A DNA stretch of 64,000 nucleotides from Bacillota bacterium (GTDB taxonomy: Bacteria; Bacillota; Clostridia; Tissierellales; Sedimentibacteraceae). Location: positions 1-64,000 of the forward strand of contig JAEWJT010000014.1 of the NCBI GenBank assembly GCA_023386345.1, given 5' to 3'. Of this stretch, positions 46,791 through 54,998 are shown piece by piece. The translations under genes and the position numbers were made by a program. The stretch's first letter is position 1. Every line of letters begins with the position of its first letter. The notes under the pieces are model-generated. The model saw nothing but the letters and a program-made list of their open reading frames with translations. It searched no databases and was not told the DNA's origin.

Positions 46791-47687
46791 GTGATTGGAC
46801 TTGTAATTGTGTTAATTGGTATCGGACTACTGCTCTTTGTTCTTCTTCTTTTGCAAAACTGGCAGATAAAAACGTTGACGGCAAAACTGCGCCGATTGAA
46901 TAATGAAAAGCGCACCGAATATCTGACGACAATTCTGCCGTCAAAGAGCAATTGCAATCTGATTGTGGAAATCAACCGGTTTATTGAAGAAAAGGATTTG
47001 GCCAATCAACAATATCGGATAAAGGAACTTGAGCTTCAACAGACCATATCAAACATTTCGCACGATATGCGAACTCCCTTGACAGCCATTTTAGGATATA
47101 TCCGATTTTTGAAAAACCCTGATTTGTCAGAGCAAGAACGGCATATTTATCTGTCCATCATAATGGAGCGCGCACGTTTACTACAACGGTTAATTCTGGA
47201 TTTCTATGACCTATCCCGCCTTGATGAAGGCGAATATCAATTTACTCTCATTCCTGTGGATGTGAACAAGATATGCCTTGAACTATTGGCACAGACGTAT
47301 GATGACTTTGAGAGAGTCGGCATCGTTGTAAATTCCGAATTATTACCATCTGTTCCGGCTGTTATCGCAGACGAAAACGCCATGGTCAGAGTAATAAACA
47401 ATATTCTGCAAAATGTACGCCGGTATGGAAAAGGGAAATTAGATGTTGCAAGCAGGTTAGAGAATCAATCATTAGTCATGTCTTTTTCAAATGGGAGTGC
47501 GCCACTGACGAACCAAGAACTCTCAAAGATTTTTGAACGGTCCTATACTCTAAGCTGGAGCCGGGATAGTGGTAGTACAGGACTTGGTCTTGCAATTTGT
47601 AAAGCTCTTATTGGAAAAATGGGACATGAAATTAACGCAGTTTATCAAAACGGTATTTTTACCGTTCAGATAATATATCATTTATAG
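46791..47687 (+). CDS. Sensor histidine kinase (short N-terminal anchor)
   Basis: A 298-residue kinase. Residues 1-24 are a single membrane helix with almost no extracellular part. The phospho-acceptor His lies in SNISHDMRTPLTAILGY (about residue 95). NNILQNVRRYGKG is the N-box and STGLGLAICKAL the G-box, so the catalytic part is complete. Kinases with such short sensors usually read a signal from the membrane or a partner transporter. GGAGGTG precedes the GTG start. It works with the response regulator at 44403. Confidence 0.92.
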   Translation: MIGLVIVLIGIGLLLFVLLLLQNWQIKTLTAKLRRLNNEKRTEYLTTILPSKSNCNLIVEINRFIEEKDLANQQYRIKELELQQTISNISHDMRTPLTAILGYIRFLKNPDLSEQERHIYLSIIMERARLLQRLILDFYDLSRLDEGEYQFTLIPVDVNKICLELLAQTYDDFERVGIVVNSELLPSVPAVIADENAMVRVINNILQNVRRYGKGKLDVASRLENQSLVMSFSNGSAPLTNQELSKIFERSYTLSWSRDSGSTGLGLAICKALIGKMGHEINAVYQNGIFTVQIIYHL

Positions 47688-47700
47688 GAGGAATAAAACA

Positions 47701-48000
47701 ATGAGTTCACAGAGTACAAAAAAGGAAAAAGGTATCGGCACATTAGCACTCGTCTTGGGCTTGCTGCCAACTGTTCTGACCGCATCTTCTAACGGGGTTT
47801 CGCTGCTAACAATGACTGTAGAGGCGATGAAATTGCCATCTTCGCCTTACATGGCGGCATTCGGCCTGATCCTGTCTGTTCCCGGTCTGCTTCTTGGTAT
47901 TACACGCAACAAGGACTGGGGTGCAAAGTTCGGTGCATTCCTTTGTGCTGCCGGCACAATTTACATCTTGATTCAGCTTATTGCTGCATTTCTGCAGTAA
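47701..48000 (+). CDS. Small membrane protein of the peptide-resistance module
   Basis: A 99-residue protein with about three hydrophobic helices (13-35, 48-67, 75-97) and a charged N-terminus. AGGAGG is 11 bases before the ATG, and it begins 13 bases after the kinase, so it belongs to the same operon. I do not recognise a family. A role in immunity to the peptide or in sensing is suggested by position only. Confidence 0.7.
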   Translation: MSSQSTKKEKGIGTLALVLGLLPTVLTASSNGVSLLTMTVEAMKLPSSPYMAAFGLILSVPGLLLGITRNKDWGAKFGAFLCAAGTIYILIQLIAAFLQ

Positions 48001-48038
48001 CAGACTGAATTAGAACTTGCTTTTGGAGGTGATGCGAT

Positions 48039-48227
48039 TTGTATCAGGTTGAGTGGATTTTTTGCCCTGTTTGCAGCAACAAGACGCGGCTGAAAGTACG
48101 GGACGATACCGTGCTGGAACACTTTCCATTGCACTGCCCGAAGTGCAGACAGGAAACGTTGATCAATGTGAGAAAAATGAATATATCTATTATTAAAGAG
48201 CCAGACACAAAGATGCAGAGCCTATAA
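48039..48227 (+). CDS. Cysteine-rich KTR-domain protein
   Basis: A 62-residue protein with two CxxC pairs (FCPVCSNKTRLKVRDDT and LHCPKCRQETLINVR), the pattern of Cys-rich KTR proteins found on Tn916-like conjugative elements beside cargo genes. It likely binds zinc; its function is unknown. The start is TTG at 48039, after GGAGGTGAT. The text after the stop (ATAAC...GGTTAGCGGCTCTTTTATT) also looks like conjugative-element sequence. Confidence 0.8.
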   Translation: MYQVEWIFCPVCSNKTRLKVRDDTVLEHFPLHCPKCRQETLINVRKMNISIIKEPDTKMQSL

Positions 48228-48325
48228 CCCATAAGATGAAATGTGGTTAGCGGCTCTTTTATTATCGCCTTTGGTCAATATTATATAAAATTACCTCTAA
48301 AAACGGGTATATAAGATTAAAGTGA

Positions 48326-48361
48326 CCCAAAAAAGTTAAAAAAGTTTTTAACTTTTTTGGG
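48326..48361. repeat. 36-base near-perfect palindrome
   Basis: CCCAAAAAAGTTAAAAA and TTTTTAACTTTTTTGGG are perfectly inverted (17 bp) around a 2-base centre. It lies between the KTR gene and the hydrolase, at the border where the foreign block seems to end. As RNA it would be a stable A-U stem with a GGG base; its role could be terminator or element end. Confidence 0.6.
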
Positions 48362-48538
48362 CATTTAAAAGCGAGTTCTTTTTTATTACAAAGATAGCAA
48401 GCAAATGAAGTTGTAGTATTGTGTGAAGTAAATAATAAAGAACGAGTTTACAATTTAATGTAAATATCCGCTTATACATATTCCACACTACAGATGAATA
48501 ATATTTCTAAAAAGCTATTAATTTTATTGGAGGTTTTT

Positions 48539-49351
48539 ATGGAGTATTATATTGAAGTTGAGCAAGGAGTAAATATTTTTGTAAATGATCTTAATCCAAA
48601 CGGAAACAGGACAATTGTTTTTCTTCACGGCTGGCCCGGTAGTCATGAATTGTTTGAGTATCAATTTGATAAGCTTCCGGAAAATGGATATAGATGCGTT
48701 GGAATAGATCAAAGAGGCTTTGGCAAATCCGATAAACCTTGGAATGGATACAATTACGATAGACTGTCAGATGATGTGAGAGCTGTAGTAGAAGTTATGG
48801 GTCTAAAAAATTTTACATTAGCAGGACATTCAACGGGAGGAGCAATAGCGATAAAATACATGTCAAGGCATAACAGCTATGGAGTATCAAGGTTAGCACT
48901 TTTTTCAGCTGCTGCACCAAGCCTAATTAAACAAACGGATTTTCCATATGGAGTAAATGTAGATACGATTCTTAATATAATTGATGAAACATACAATGAC
49001 CGACCAAATATGCTGAATAATTTCGGACAGATATTTTTCTTTCAATATTTAACACAATCATTCTCACAATGGTTCCTTAATCTTGGTTTCCAAGCAGCTG
49101 GATGGTCAACCGCCGCAGTGGCAAAAATGTGGATTCGTGAAAATCTGTTTTATGACTTGACAACTATAACAGTGCCTACATTAATTATTCACGGTATCCA
49201 CGATAAAGTTGTTCCATTTGAATTAGGAGAAATACAGCATCAAACTATTAAAAATTCCGTATTTTTACCATTCGATTACAGCGGACACGGATGTTTTTAT
49301 GATGAAAAAGAGAGATTTAATCAAGAACTTATGAAATTTATAGAAGGATAG
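48539..49351 (+). CDS. Alpha/beta hydrolase (haloperoxidase/esterase-like)
   Basis: About 270 residues. FLHGWPGSHELF holds the oxyanion HGWPG, VGIDQRGFGKSDKPW the family loop, AGHSTGG the nucleophile Ser (near residue 95), HGIHDKVVP the acid Asp, and GHGCFY the His. The chloroperoxidase-like shape suggests an esterase, not an actual peroxidase. GGAGG precedes the ATG at 48539; an upstream ATG at 48494 has no ribosome site. Single gene. Confidence 0.87.
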   Translation: MEYYIEVEQGVNIFVNDLNPNGNRTIVFLHGWPGSHELFEYQFDKLPENGYRCVGIDQRGFGKSDKPWNGYNYDRLSDDVRAVVEVMGLKNFTLAGHSTGGAIAIKYMSRHNSYGVSRLALFSAAAPSLIKQTDFPYGVNVDTILNIIDETYNDRPNMLNNFGQIFFFQYLTQSFSQWFLNLGFQAAGWSTAAVAKMWIRENLFYDLTTITVPTLIIHGIHDKVVPFELGEIQHQTIKNSVFLPFDYSGHGCFYDEKERFNQELMKFIEG

Positions 49352-49537
49352 GATTTCATAAGGATATATACTTAAATATTCACAAGCTTAATAATGCAGG
49401 AAATTATATTATAGAAAATAAAATGTAAGATAAATAAACTAACAGGTATTTTTTCAAAGTTTTATCAATTGACAAATTATTCTAAAATGTATATAATTTA
49501 GACATTGAAATTATATATTTTAGGAGGAGTTAAGGAA

Positions 49538-50140
49538 ATGAAGAAAGTATTAGCATTAATTATGGTTTTAATGTTATTATTAACAGCCTGCAATAGCAAA
49601 GGTGAGACAGCTGAAAAAGCTACTGCAAACGCATTAAAAGCTATTAAAGCATTTGATAAAGAGGCTATAAGTGAGTATCTTAATTATGATGAACTAGTAG
49701 ACAGTGAAAATGAAGAAGAAAGTCAAGGTTTAGCAGAAAAACAGGCTAAAAAAATTCTAGGTGGACTAGAATACAAAATTATTTCATCAGAAGAGAATAA
49801 AGACAATGCTATTGTTAAAGTAGAGATAACAAATACAAACATAGGAAAAGTCATAAAAGATATGATGGGAAACTTATTTAGTTTAGCTATGAGTGAAGCA
49901 TTTAAATCAGATTCAGAGAAAATGACAGATGAACAGATGGAACAAAAATCAATCGAGTTCTTTGATGAAGCATTAAGTAAGAATAAAGATGAAAAAATAA
50001 CAAGTACAGTTGATGTAAAACTTAATAAAATTGACGGAAAATGGAAAATAGATATGGATAGTGATTTGCAAAATGCCATAATGGGAGATTTGCTTAAAGC
50101 TACGGAAGAAATGAAAGATTCTTTTACACCAAATAATTAA
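49538..50140 (+). CDS. Lipoprotein of unknown function (DUF4878/5105-like)
   Basis: About 200 residues. Residues 1-18 form a lipoprotein signal with lipobox LTAC. The mature part is Lys/Glu-rich and has the pattern of NTF2-like lipoproteins: a helix with ALKAIKAFDKEAISEYL, a middle stretch of beta strands (AIVKVEITNTN) and the end KITSTVDVKLNKIDGKWKID. No catalytic motif is seen. GGAGGAG precedes the ATG at 49538. A single gene with a terminator. Confidence 0.78.
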   Translation: MKKVLALIMVLMLLLTACNSKGETAEKATANALKAIKAFDKEAISEYLNYDELVDSENEEESQGLAEKQAKKILGGLEYKIISSEENKDNAIVKVEITNTNIGKVIKDMMGNLFSLAMSEAFKSDSEKMTDEQMEQKSIEFFDEALSKNKDEKITSTVDVKLNKIDGKWKIDMDSDLQNAIMGDLLKATEEMKDSFTPNN

Positions 50141-50150
50141 TAATTAAAAA

Positions 50151-50175
50151 TCAAGCACTCGAAAGGGTGCTTTTT
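50151..50175 (+). terminator. Terminator after lipoprotein gene
   Basis: AAGCACTC pairs with GGGTGCTT around GAAA (8 bp including one G-T pair), followed by TTTATA. It lies 11 bases after the stop codon. Confidence 0.8.
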
Positions 50176-50213
50176 ATATGTCATATAATATGAAATTAAA
50201 TTGTTAAGAAAAA

Positions 50214-50435
50214 ATGGATATTTTTGGGCGGTTTTATGGTATAATAAGCATCAGAAGGAGCTATAAAGATAGTGATAAATTTAATAATTATAGCATTTCT
50301 ATTGAGAAAACCAATTATCAGATAGAATTAATCCGATTTTATTTTAAGTCTCGTGCATGGTATGTCAAAGGTTTTTGCTTAAGCATACAGGATATGCGAT
50401 TATTTATCGAGAGATTATTAAAAATAAATTTATAA
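50214..50435 (+). pseudogene. WYL-domain regulator remnant (C-terminal scrap)
   Basis: A 73-codon frame without a ribosome site. Its second half (QIELIRFYFKSRAWYVKGF, then SIQDMRLFIERLLKINL) has the pattern of the WYL domain of YafY/PafC-type HTH regulators (RxWYVKG, then DxRLF). The HTH part is missing. It is probably an inactive remnant; translation as a small protein cannot be excluded. Confidence 0.5.
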
Positions 50436-50554
50436 AACAGTAAAAAAATATTTATAATATGACATACAGTTGTCAAACTAAGTAGTTTATAATGTAAAGA
50501 AATGAATTAGCATAGCTTTTAGCTATGACTTTATTATACAAGGAGAAATATATT

Positions 50555-51400
50555 ATGATTGAATTACCTGAAGCGTATGTCTTGTCAGAACAAATTAACC
50601 AAACACTTGTTGGTAAGACTGTTATGAATGTAACAGCAAATGCACATCCTCATACCTTTGCATGGTACACTGGCAATCCAAATACATATCATGAAAAGCT
50701 ATATGGTAAGAAAATAATCTCGTCAAATCCTGGTACAGGCTATACCTGTGGTGGAAATGTTGAGATTTTATGTGATGATATGCTGATGGTGATAAGCACA
50801 CCTATTAAATATCATGCGTCTAGTGAAAAATTACCAGCTAAACATCAGCTTTTAATTGAGTTTGAGGATGGCACTTACATGAGTTGTACGGTGCAAATGT
50901 GGGGTGCTATGTTCTGTTTTCCTGCAGGAGAGGATGGCTTACCAAATAATTATGTTTGCAATCGATGCCCTGATCCACTGACTGAGGCATTTAACAAAGA
51001 TTATTTTGACACATTGTGGAATAATACAAAGCAATCCTTAAGTGTTAAAGCCTTTCTTGCCACCGAGCAAAGGATACCAGGATTGGGCAATGGTGTTTTG
51101 CATGATATTTTATGGAATGCTAATACACATCCTAAACGTAAGCTGCAAACATTTAATGATAATGAAAAAGAAAAGTTATATCATAGCATTAAATCTATCT
51201 TGCTTTCTATGAAAGTACAAGGTGGGCGTGATACAGAGCGTGATTTGTTTGGTAACAAAGGTGCTTATAAAACTGTTCTTTCTGCTAATACATTCAAATA
51301 TTCATGCCCGTGTTGCGGTAATGATATAATTCGTGAAGCTTATTTGGGTGGGAATATATATTACTGTCCTGTTTGTCAGCCAGTTGAAAGAGGTAGATAA
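50555..51400 (+). CDS. Fpg/Nei-family DNA glycosylase-like protein lacking Pro2
   Basis: About 281 residues. It has the family layout: MIELPEAYVLSEQI at the N-terminus, the H2TH region with IPGLGNGVLHDILWNANTHPKRK (about 175-197), and a C-terminal zinc finger CPCCG ... YYCPVC. In active Fpg/Nei the residue after Met is Pro, whose amine attacks the damaged base; here it is Ile, while Glu3 is kept. The zinc-finger Arg after GG is also replaced (GGNIYYC). So it may be a divergent enzyme or a DNA-binding relative. AGGAG precedes the ATG. GNAT and UDG-like genes follow with tiny gaps. Confidence 0.85.
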   Translation: MIELPEAYVLSEQINQTLVGKTVMNVTANAHPHTFAWYTGNPNTYHEKLYGKKIISSNPGTGYTCGGNVEILCDDMLMVISTPIKYHASSEKLPAKHQLLIEFEDGTYMSCTVQMWGAMFCFPAGEDGLPNNYVCNRCPDPLTEAFNKDYFDTLWNNTKQSLSVKAFLATEQRIPGLGNGVLHDILWNANTHPKRKLQTFNDNEKEKLYHSIKSILLSMKVQGGRDTERDLFGNKGAYKTVLSANTFKYSCPCCGNDIIREAYLGGNIYYCPVCQPVERGR

Positions 51401-51401
51401 T

Positions 51402-52139
51402 ATGAGTAATTACGAAAGTATGAAATTTATTGATGATGGTGCGATATTTTATCTTGATTTTTTTGCAGATGCCATTCACATGGAAACTATAGACAATGGA
51501 ATTTATCGTATAATAAAACCAAAAGAAAATGAGCAAGGTATATGCTTTGTTTATGACATAAGGCTTGAGCATTTAACTAATGATGAAGCAAAAGATAAAA
51601 TTGCAGAAATTAAGTCTCTTTCGCTGCCAGTTTGGTGGCCACTTCATTCAAAGAGAATCCTTGATTTAGTAAATGATAATAATCCGGTGGCACAGTTATC
51701 AAATGAAAGTGACGAATTTTATATGATGCTTTTACCAGAAAATCAGCTAGAAAGCACACCAAATAATGAAGTTATTAAAAGGGTGAAAACAATTGATGAT
51801 TTCAAAATCTGGGTTGATATAGCTAACCAAGTTTTATCAGGAGGTTATCAGGATATACATCCAATAAACCATTATAGCTGGTGCGAAAAGGGAAAATTAA
51901 TTCCGTATATTGCATATGTTGATAATAAACCAGCAGCAATAGCTGCGATAATGGATAATAGCGGTATTGCATCACTAGAATTTGTTGCAACGCTTGAAGA
52001 ACATCGTCGTAAAGGTTTAGCAAAGGAAGTTTGTATTAATGCAATTCGCAGTGCATTTGAAAATGGTGCGAAAATTATCACAACACGAGCATTTTATCCA
52101 GCGAATTTAATATATCAATCATTGGGATTCAAAAGATAG
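51402..52139 (+). CDS. GNAT-family N-acetyltransferase
   Basis: About 245 residues. An N-terminal part of unknown type (1-125) precedes a GNAT domain: IAYVDNKPAAIAAIMDNSG, the acetyl-CoA loop ATLEEHRRKGLAKEVC (about 205-220), and FYPANLIYQSLGF at the end. AGAGG lies before the ATG, which starts one base after the glycosylase stop. The reading frame stops at FKR, but the next frame runs on with zinc-ribbon sequence (see 52142), so this may be a fusion broken by a frameshift. The acceptor is unknown. Confidence 0.83.
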   Translation: MSNYESMKFIDDGAIFYLDFFADAIHMETIDNGIYRIIKPKENEQGICFVYDIRLEHLTNDEAKDKIAEIKSLSLPVWWPLHSKRILDLVNDNNPVAQLSNESDEFYMMLLPENQLESTPNNEVIKRVKTIDDFKIWVDIANQVLSGGYQDIHPINHYSWCEKGKLIPYIAYVDNKPAAIAAIMDNSGIASLEFVATLEEHRRKGLAKEVCINAIRSAFENGAKIITTRAFYPANLIYQSLGFKR

Positions 52140-52141
52140 AT

Positions 52142-52312
52142 AAGGGCTTTCTTGTTTGTCAATCTTGTGACATGCCTATGACTAAAAAAGAGGATTTTGG
52201 AACAGAAAAAGATTGGCTTGCAGATGGAAAGGTCTGTCATTGTATAGCTTGTGTTGCTGCGCGTAAGTGTGTTTCAGATATAAAATTAATGGAGGTAAGC
52301 AATGGATATTAA
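52142..52312 (+). pseudogene. Zinc-ribbon tail, possibly frameshifted from the GNAT gene
   Basis: An open stretch of 56 codons with no start codon before its first motif. It reads KGFLVCQSCDMPMTKKEDFGTEK, then VCHCIAC, the putative zinc-ribbon pattern (CQSCGMP ... FGTE ... C-x2-C) known as a small protein or as a tail. It begins right after the GNAT stop and overlaps the UDG-like start by 11 bases. Either a single-base change separated it from the GNAT protein, or a non-standard start is used. Confidence 0.55.
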
Positions 52313-52916
52313 TAATTATTTATCGGAGATATCTGTAAAAAATGGTTTAGATATTAAAACACTACAATTCCCTAATTGTGAGCTTGATCCGAATAAAATC
52401 GAGGTCATAATGATTAGTGAAGTCCCGTCACAAAACCCAGATGATGGATTTTATAGCAAAGCCATTGATCCTGACTATATGCGAACAACTCGCAGTTTAT
52501 TTGCTGATGCGGGAGTACCAGTCAAAAATATTGATGACATTTTATGCAAGGGAATTTATATTACAACTGCTGTAAAATCACCAAAAACTGGCTATAAGGT
52601 AGATACTGATATAATCAAAGCGCATTTGCCACTTCTCGAAGCAGAGCTTATGTTGTTCTCAAACCTTAAAGTGATTATGTTAATGGGTGATGTAGCGAAA
52701 AAGTCAGTTAATATGATTGTAAAGTCAAAAACAAAGAAAAATGTTATACCATCAGAGTCAACTTATAAAATACGAGACAATGAATATTACTGGAATTCCA
52801 TACGAGTGTTCCCATCTTACATCATGACTGGTGGAAATATTTTAATTGAAAAATCAAAATGTATTATGATTGCAGACGATATTAGGAGAATGATGGAGAT
52901 AATAAGTAATTATTAA
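52302..52916 (+). CDS. Uracil-DNA glycosylase superfamily protein
   Basis: A 204-residue protein that resembles a clostridial group of UDG-fold proteins. EVIMISEVPSQNPDDGFYS (about residues 33-51) is in the place of the catalytic water loop, GIYITTAVKSPKTGY follows, and KVIMLMGDVAKKSVN corresponds to the later core strand; VFPSYIMTGGN is near the DNA-binding loop. Activity on uracil has not been shown for this group as far as I know. GGAGG precedes the ATG. It is the last gene of the group with the Fpg-like and GNAT genes, which supports a base-repair or nucleotide role. Confidence 0.72.
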   Translation: MDINNYLSEISVKNGLDIKTLQFPNCELDPNKIEVIMISEVPSQNPDDGFYSKAIDPDYMRTTRSLFADAGVPVKNIDDILCKGIYITTAVKSPKTGYKVDTDIIKAHLPLLEAELMLFSNLKVIMLMGDVAKKSVNMIVKSKTKKNVIPSESTYKIRDNEYYWNSIRVFPSYIMTGGNILIEKSKCIMIADDIRRMMEIISNY

Positions 52917-53077
52917 AATTGCTTAGATTATAACAAAACAACTGATTTTATCTAATCTTTATGTGGTTTATATTTGATAGTATTAAATTCAATCAAATTA
53001 AAATCTTGTTGACATTTTTTATATTGTTAAATATAATATAGTTGAATAATGTCAAAAAACAGCATAAGGAGAATTAA

Positions 53078-53773
53078 ATGGAAATAAACAATTTATTAAA
53101 CCCAAAATTTTTTATTTTAGACAATAAGGAATTATTAGTTCTTTATTCGGATTTTCTTGTTTTGAATTTAAAATTATCTGAACGAGAAAAATTCATTGAA
53201 AACATTTCAAACGGCAATATTCGTATTGAAGATTTAGAGCAAAATATTGATAAGAAAAACAATGTAGCGGTAATAAAGATAGGCTCAATTGTAGGAATGT
53301 ACACAGATGTAAAACATGATGACAAACTCAAGCTTGCCTTTAAGCACTTTGGAACTAACAAATTGAATAATAAAAAAATATCCTTTATAAATATAGAAGA
53401 AAAGGATAAATTTATTAGTGAAATATTTAGTTACATAAAAAATGATTTTTCATATGAAAAGTGCAAAAATAATCTATTAGGATCTATTCGTGTTCCTTTT
53501 AAACACATGCTTCAAGTCCTTATTGCTGGAGGCTTTTTATCATGGCTTGCTTATTATATGGAAACATCAGATGGGTATTCTTTCCGTGTTCCTATTATTT
53601 TTTATCCTGTAGTTTTGATAATGGAATATATAGGTTATAAACCTGTAGTAGCTCTAACTGGCTTTTTATTATTAATAATGATTGCATGGGCTGTGAAAAA
53701 CATAATAAAACCAACAGAGAAGCTAGTAATTGAACGAAAAAATATACAACTAGAGAATGTAATTGATAGATAA
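53078..53773 (+). CDS. Hypothetical membrane protein
   Basis: A 231-residue protein that I do not recognise. Residues 1-135 are soluble, Lys/Ile/Asn-rich and look like a PH-type or small beta domain (FLVLNLKLSEREKF, VAVIKIGSIVGMYTDVK). Residues about 145-165, 170-188 and 190-210 are membrane helices. The soluble part is probably cytoplasmic. AAGGAG precedes the ATG. It stands alone between the UDG-like gene and a bidirectional terminator. Confidence 0.7.
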   Translation: MEINNLLNPKFFILDNKELLVLYSDFLVLNLKLSEREKFIENISNGNIRIEDLEQNIDKKNNVAVIKIGSIVGMYTDVKHDDKLKLAFKHFGTNKLNNKKISFINIEEKDKFISEIFSYIKNDFSYEKCKNNLLGSIRVPFKHMLQVLIAGGFLSWLAYYMETSDGYSFRVPIIFYPVVLIMEYIGYKPVVALTGFLLLIMIAWAVKNIIKPTEKLVIERKNIQLENVIDR

Positions 53774-53792
53774 GATATAAATTTAGCGATAT

Positions 53793-53850
53793 ACTCCCCT
53801 TATGGTAGACAGTTAAAATAATAAAACTGTTTATGATAAGGGGAGTTTAT
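53793..53850. terminator. Bidirectional terminator
   Basis: ACTCCCCTTAT pairs with ATAAGGGGAGT over a long loop that itself holds ACAGTT/AACTGT; it is followed by TTATTTTG on the plus strand. It lies between the convergent membrane-protein gene and yeiH. Confidence 0.8.
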
Positions 53851-53854
53851 TTTG

Positions 53855-54880
53855 TTACATTATCGCTTGTAACAAAGCTTGTGCACCAAGTGCAACAAAA
53901 ACTACAGAGGTGTCAATCAGGACTCCTAGAAGCATTGGTTTCCAACCTACCCCTTTGACTTCATTTAAACTTGTTTTGAGTCCAATAGCGCCTAATGCCA
54001 TTACCATAAAGAGTTTTGATAGCATGGATATGCTTGTTACTGCTGGTTTTGGAATCAGTCCAGTGCTTTTTATTGCAACCACTGCTATAAACATTAGTAT
54101 GAACCATGGAAAAATATTTATTAACTTTGGTTTTTCCATTTGCATTGTGGGTTGCTCTTGTCCAAGCTTTACCTTTTTTCTGGCGTGAATAATAGAGAAA
54201 ATCAGCACAATAGGTACGATGAACAATGTACGTGTTAGTTTTACAATTACTGCAAAGCTACCTGCTGCTTCTGAAAAGCCATATCCTGCTGCTACAACTG
54301 AGGAGGTATCATTCACTGCTGTACCTACCCAAAGACCATAACTGGTATCAGTCAGTCCCATTAAATTTCCTAGCCATGGAAATATGATTACAGTCAACAA
54401 ATCAAATAAAAAGGTAGCCGATATAGCATAAGCAATATCGCGATCTTCAGCCTCAATAGCTGGGCCTAATGTTGCAACTGCTGTTCCTCCGCATATTGCT
54501 GTACTGGCTGAAAGCATACTTGACAGCTTCCAATTTACTTTAAATAAGCGTCCTAAAATGTATCCACCGCCAAAAGCTGTAAAAAGCGTAAAGCACATAA
54601 GTCCCAGTGCATATTTTCCCACTGTAAGTATTTGAGAAAAACTAAGTGTTACTCCCATTAAAATAATGCCAATCTTTAAAATTCTTTTAGAAGTGAATTG
54701 AATTCCGTCTGATAGGAAAGAAAACTTTTTGATAATAGGGTTAAAAATCATTCCTAACAGTAAGGCTAAAACACTGGAGCCTAGCAAGTCTCCTGGAATT
54801 ATATTGCTTATAATCATTGAAAATGCACCTAGTAACAGTGTAAATAACAATCCAGGAAAAATTTTTTTAATAGTATTCAT
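53855..54880 (-). CDS. yeiH: YeiH-family putative sulfate exporter
   Basis: A 341-residue membrane protein with about 10 helices. FPGLLFTLLLGAFSMI at the N-terminus, LLGMIFNP, SASTAICGGTAVATLGPAI and GTAVNDTSSVVAAGYGFS are typical of the YeiH/PSE family. Members are named sulfate exporters, but transport has rarely been shown. It is divergent from a lysR-type gene 118 bases away, the usual arrangement for this pair, so that regulator probably controls it. Confidence 0.9.
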   Translation of the reverse strand: MNTIKKIFPGLLFTLLLGAFSMIISNIIPGDLLGSSVLALLLGMIFNPIIKKFSFLSDGIQFTSKRILKIGIILMGVTLSFSQILTVGKYALGLMCFTLFTAFGGGYILGRLFKVNWKLSSMLSASTAICGGTAVATLGPAIEAEDRDIAYAISATFLFDLLTVIIFPWLGNLMGLTDTSYGLWVGTAVNDTSSVVAAGYGFSEAAGSFAVIVKLTRTLFIVPIVLIFSIIHARKKVKLGQEQPTMQMEKPKLINIFPWFILMFIAVVAIKSTGLIPKPAVTSISMLSKLFMVMALGAIGLKTSLNEVKGVGWKPMLLGVLIDTSVVFVALGAQALLQAIM

Positions 54881-54998
54881 AATTGATGTCCTTTGTATTA
54901 AAGTATTTTAAAACTAGATTGATTATAGCAACCAAATGTGATAAAATCAAATTATAGATTTTTATATTACTATTAGTTAAACTTATAGAGGAGATTAT

